Of a stretch of DNA of 64,000 nucleotides, positions 61,144-64,000 are shown in pieces; position 1 is the first letter of the stretch, and the number at the start of each line of letters is the position of its first letter. This DNA is from a virus. Under the pieces are notes generated by a model. It was given only the letters and a program-made list of their open reading frames with translations, was not told the DNA's origin and ran no database searches. The translations under genes and the position numbers were made by a program. The DNA lies in IMG/VR virus record IMGVR_UViG_3300020603_000005, positions 1 through 64,000 of that record, one strand, 5' to 3'.

Positions 61144-61401
61144 ATGGAAGCAATTGGAGACATTGTGAGCTCGGCTCTGGCGCAGATCAATGCCATAAAA
61201 GATGGGTCTGCCGAGTCTTCGAGCGCTCCATCTCGCATATATGCTGGAACCAGAATATTCTCTTCAAGAGAAGAGGCAACTCAAGATGCTGCAGTAAGAA
61301 GTGCTTCGTCCGAAGATGCTGTCAAGATGGACAAGATAAATGCTATTGTGGAAGATATGATTGATAGGGTTGTTGACAAAATAATGAAATATCCACTTTG
61401 A
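61144..61401 (+). CDS. Small helical protein of the neck region
   Basis: 85 residues from ATG 61144 (GTG 61138 possible). Two helices (EAIGDIVSSALAQINAIKDG; DKINAIVEDMIDRVVDKIMK) with a short Ser-rich linker. The stop overlaps the next start (TTGATG). Function unknown. Confidence 0.6.
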   Translation: MEAIGDIVSSALAQINAIKDGSAESSSAPSRIYAGTRIFSSREEATQDAAVRSASSEDAVKMDKINAIVEDMIDRVVDKIMKYPL

Positions 61402-62309
61402 TGTATAAGGTTCTCACTAGTCTTCGGCAAATCATACACAGATGGGTCAGTTCTGAATCCCCAATAACTGAACCCATCGCTGTTGGTGACCGTGTTTTGA
61501 CACTGAGAACCTCTAATCGCTTTAAAGTCGGAGATGATGTACTGATCACCGATGGTACTGAATTTGAATATCCGCATGTTATTACGGAGGTTCCCGATGA
61601 GACGCATGTAGTTCTTCAAGAGGGGGTCAGGTTTTCTGATTGGAACGTTGGGAGTTGCAATTTGCGAAAGGCTGTCAAGGGGCAATTTGTTCAGGGCATA
61701 TATCTTGGAGATCCAGACAACATCATAAAATATCCTGCAATAACAATAAATGGTAAGAGCAAGAATTCTGAGTGGATTGGCTTGGAGGTCAGCAACGAAA
61801 CATACGAGGTTGACATCACTTGTTATGTTGCAGATGCAACACAGGAGGAGGGCTACGAGTATCTAATGCATCTTGCCAACATCGTAGAAACTGGTCTCAA
61901 GAAGAACCCTGTTGCAATTGCAGGCGATAAGGGATACGTGTCAGTCTTATCGAATATCGAGCAGGGTGATGTTTTTGTGAGACTTTCAGATACAGACGGT
62001 ATTACTGCGGGTCAGTTCATCTTGCTAGACAGTGTATTCATATCTGAAGATTGCCATGTGGCTGAGGTTGTTGACGGTCAGGTGATCAGGTTATCTGAGC
62101 CAGCAAAAAACGAGTATCTCGTGGCAAATGATCCTAAAGTCATTCTCGTTGAACGATTCTTGTACAAGTGCTGGCCAAAAAGCATAGATTATGGCTTCGT
62201 CCATAAGGGCACGTTGTTGAAGGCTGCCAGGATCAGTTGGAGTGCAACCGAAGCTCAGAATCACCACCCATATGGATTTGGTGATTCTTGGAGGCAACCG
62301 CCAGGATGA
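61401..62309 (+). CDS. Tail-completion/terminator-type protein
   Basis: 302 residues from ATG 61401. A central alpha/beta part (YPAITINGKSKNSEWIGLEV; EVDITCYVADATQEEGYEYL; HLANIVETGLKKNP) fits tail-terminator (tail completion) proteins. Two beta inserts frame it: ITEPIAVGDRVLTLRTSNRF and GYVSVLSNIEQGDVFVRLSD, similar to the insert in the connector 60416. It would cap the tail tube and join the head. The stop overlaps the next start. Confidence 0.7.
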   Translation: MYKVLTSLRQIIHRWVSSESPITEPIAVGDRVLTLRTSNRFKVGDDVLITDGTEFEYPHVITEVPDETHVVLQEGVRFSDWNVGSCNLRKAVKGQFVQGIYLGDPDNIIKYPAITINGKSKNSEWIGLEVSNETYEVDITCYVADATQEEGYEYLMHLANIVETGLKKNPVAIAGDKGYVSVLSNIEQGDVFVRLSDTDGITAGQFILLDSVFISEDCHVAEVVDGQVIRLSEPAKNEYLVANDPKVILVERFLYKCWPKSIDYGFVHKGTLLKAARISWSATEAQNHHPYGFGDSWRQPPG

Positions 62310-63391
62310 TTATTGCAGTCACAGGGTGCAGCCCCCACCTGTTGACCGCCAATTCAAGGATTGGCGATGTCATATGGCGACATATTCAAAAATCTTTTCC
62401 AGAACACATCGGAGTGTTTTTTGACCTTTCTACTGACTCAGGCATCCCAAGGTGCTTGCCACTGCCTAGGGGGGTTGCAGCCGCAGTTAATTTTGGCGTA
62501 TTTTGTGAATCAGCGAAGCCAGATTTGGTTATCTCCTTTGGAGATGATGCAGATGCCGCCCATGTTGCTGCCTGTCGGGTTGTTGGTATACACGATTTTG
62601 GATGGCTGCACATCTTGAACGACTGCGAAAGATATGTTGATCGACCCTATGAGTCGTGTCTTTTGGCTGATGCCGTCATAGCTTGTAGTATGGTGGCAGC
62701 AAATCAGGCTGTTCGATCTGGTGTTAAAAATATTCAAGTTTCCACACCGTTTACTGCTCTGTTTTTGCAAAATGTTCAAGAAATCAAGAGGGGCAAGTAT
62801 TTTTTTGCCCCCATGAGAAACTTTGAGTCTAACAATTTTTCATACCTTCTGTCGGAATGGGAGAAGTCTGGTCTGTATGAAAGCGGATGGGAGCTCGTTA
62901 TCGGGACAAACGGAGCCGACCCAGGCGACTTTGACCTAGGCAGAGGGGTGCTTCCAGCAGGCTCTAGGCAGGCTTGGGCGGCCTCCTCTGTGGAATATGG
63001 GGTTGACGACCTCCTGTACGCGCAGACGCTTGCCGGAGCTTGGGCGGCGGTTTTTCCTGTCCTCTGTCCGTCTTCTGCGGTTTCTGTTGTTGAGGCTGTA
63101 AGGTTCGGGGTTGACTCAGTGGTGACCGACTGCCCTATTTTCCGAGCCATTGGATGTAGTCATCTCCTGCCATCTACCCCGTTTATGTCTGCATCAGGCA
63201 AACTGCTTCACATACCTGTCCCAGGGGCCCTTGCAGAGACTCTAGTGACCCTGTCGTCCCTATCAGAACCTTCGCGACCTTGTGATTTGAATGACACTCC
63301 TAGCCACCTAGATATTTTTATTAAATTGATGCCACTAATCTCGAGAAGGGAAGCAAGGAAACTTGATGTAGAAAGTGTAACACCATTATGA
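62306..63391 (+). CDS. Glycosyltransferase-like protein
   Basis: 361 residues in an ATGA overlap. GT-B-like: IIAVTGCSPHLLTANSRIGD, PDLVISFGDDADAAHVAACR, DFGWLHILNDCERYVDRPYE, ADAVIACSMVAANQAVRSGV (first domain), then SSAVSVVEAVRFGVDSVVTD (second-domain E/D-rich motif like the GT4 nucleotide-sugar site). It lies among tail-completion genes, so its co-expression with the virion is clear. Target unknown. Confidence 0.7.
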   Translation: MIIAVTGCSPHLLTANSRIGDVIWRHIQKSFPEHIGVFFDLSTDSGIPRCLPLPRGVAAAVNFGVFCESAKPDLVISFGDDADAAHVAACRVVGIHDFGWLHILNDCERYVDRPYESCLLADAVIACSMVAANQAVRSGVKNIQVSTPFTALFLQNVQEIKRGKYFFAPMRNFESNNFSYLLSEWEKSGLYESGWELVIGTNGADPGDFDLGRGVLPAGSRQAWAASSVEYGVDDLLYAQTLAGAWAAVFPVLCPSSAVSVVEAVRFGVDSVVTDCPIFRAIGCSHLLPSTPFMSASGKLLHIPVPGALAETLVTLSSLSEPSRPCDLNDTPSHLDIFIKLMPLISRREARKLDVESVTPL

Positions 63392-63407
63392 ACTATCGGA
63401 GGAGCAA

Positions 63408-63773
63408 ATGGCAGTAATTTCAGCAGCAGAATACAAGAATCTTTCGGACTATATTGCACAGTGTAAGGCAACCTTGTTGCTGGCCAAGGATTCCGTGTAT
63501 AGCGCTGTGTACGAGATTGCGCTGTTTGACTCGGTCCAGCCGTCAATTGACCTGTTGTCTCCTTTCTTTAACAGCTATGAAGCAGTCACCGCTAGCACGC
63601 AGTCAACCTCGACGCTTAATTCTGCCGTGGCAGCCCTAAACAATCATGTGTTGCGCAGGACAAATGCCTCTCTTGACAGTTTCTTGGACGCAGGAGACAT
63701 TCAGGTTGACCCAGTTTTTGCGCAGATGAGCGCCAATTTAGGCTTCACCATCAGTGCAGAAAATATTGAGTGA
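63408..63773 (+). CDS. Small helical virion-type protein
   Basis: 121 residues with GGAGGAGC upstream. Mainly helical (EYKNLSDYIAQCKATLLLAK; STLNSAVAALNNHVLRRTNA). Its position between tail terminator and tail tube suggests a tail component. Function unknown. Confidence 0.65.
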   Translation: MAVISAAEYKNLSDYIAQCKATLLLAKDSVYSAVYEIALFDSVQPSIDLLSPFFNSYEAVTASTQSTSTLNSAVAALNNHVLRRTNASLDSFLDAGDIQVDPVFAQMSANLGFTISAENIE

Positions 63774-63820
63774 ACATGATGAATTTGTTCTCGCGATTAT
63801 CGACGAGATGAGGTAAAATA

Positions 63821-64000
63821 ATGCCATCATTTGAGAATCCGATTGATAACCAAAACCTTCCCGTTCGTGCTGGATTCCCTGGCGTGGTGGCCATCAACGG
63901 GGCAATCCTGCGTGCAACGAGTTGCAGCATCAAGGGCGAACAGTCAATTGAGCCAGTTGAGGACATCGACGGCAGTATTGACATGACCAGATACAAGATG
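63821..64000 (+). CDS. Probable tail-tube protein (5' part)
   Basis: Runs off the window after 60 codons, from ATG 63821. The start (NLPVRAGFPGVVAINGAILR, then ATSCSIKGEQSIEPVEDIDG) has the pattern of tail-tube-type proteins, in which an I-L-R-A-x-S-C strand is followed by a D-G-S-I-D loop. Order (connector, terminator, tube) supports this. No sheath gene is visible between terminator and this gene. Confidence 0.6.
   Translation, partial: MPSFENPIDNQNLPVRAGFPGVVAINGAILRATSCSIKGEQSIEPVEDIDGSIDMTRYKM

Noticed and set aside
1-64000. CRISPR array, IS element or integrase
   Set aside because: No regular direct repeats with spacers, no transposase motifs and no tyrosine or serine recombinase motifs were seen.

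Overview
The window is part of the genome of a tailed bacteriophage (Caudoviricetes), probably a large one. It carries a terminase large subunit, a portal, a prohead protease, an HK97-type major capsid protein, neck and tail-completion proteins, a tail-tube start and tail fibres. Genes are packed with ATGA, GTGA or TTGA stop/start overlaps and Shine-Dalgarno sites such as AGGAGG, which indicates a bacterial host. No integrase, repressor, tRNA gene or CRISPR array is recognisable. The host cannot be named from sequence.

Layout. 1-3735 (+): mostly unrecognised genes plus an Fe/Mn superoxide dismutase. 3736-6263 (-): three genes, one with a fibre-adaptor-like N-terminus. 6312-14075 (+): small membrane proteins, a FliA-like sigma factor, a DUF115-like protein, a B12-dependent (class II) ribonucleotide reductase, a dUTPase and a large unknown. 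14043-15585 (-) and 16438-20672 (-): two runs of unrecognised, mostly low-complexity or helical proteins, separated by two small (+) genes and a bidirectional terminator. 20671-28283 (+): a RecF/SMC-like ATPase, about 700 bp of gene-free DNA rich in inverted repeats (candidate large structured RNA with two crossing helix pairs), three tail-fibre-type genes and two tandem methyltransferases. 28284-47939 (+): packaging and head module with terminase, about a dozen small virion-type proteins, a portal with a C-terminal DUF559/Vsr-like nuclease domain, an 1881-residue protein with a prohead protease at its N-terminus, a likely head accessory protein and the major capsid protein, closed by a strong terminator. 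48015-49540 (-): a tandem duplicated pair, one copy frameshifted. 49564-64000 (+): glycosyltransferases, a subtilisin-like protease, PhoH, an actin-like ATPase, neck and tail-completion proteins, and the start of a probable tail-tube gene.

How the parts fit. The RNR and dUTPase supply and clean dNTP pools, and the sigma factor could redirect host RNA polymerase to late genes. Terminase, portal, protease and capsid build and fill the head. The 53.7-64 kb genes look like connector and tail completion. Glycosyltransferases inside the structural module may modify virion or host surface polymers. Many virion-type proteins share a short K-x-A motif (KIAQ, KVAN, KTAQ), often near the N-terminus, and four share a W-(I/L)-x-x-G-type motif. 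These may be processing or assembly signals tied to the protease.

The most unusual items are the structured non-coding region at about 21.6-22.15 kb, the portal-nuclease fusion, the giant protease polyprotein, the phage SOD, the actin-like ATPase in the head-tail module and the frameshifted paralogue.
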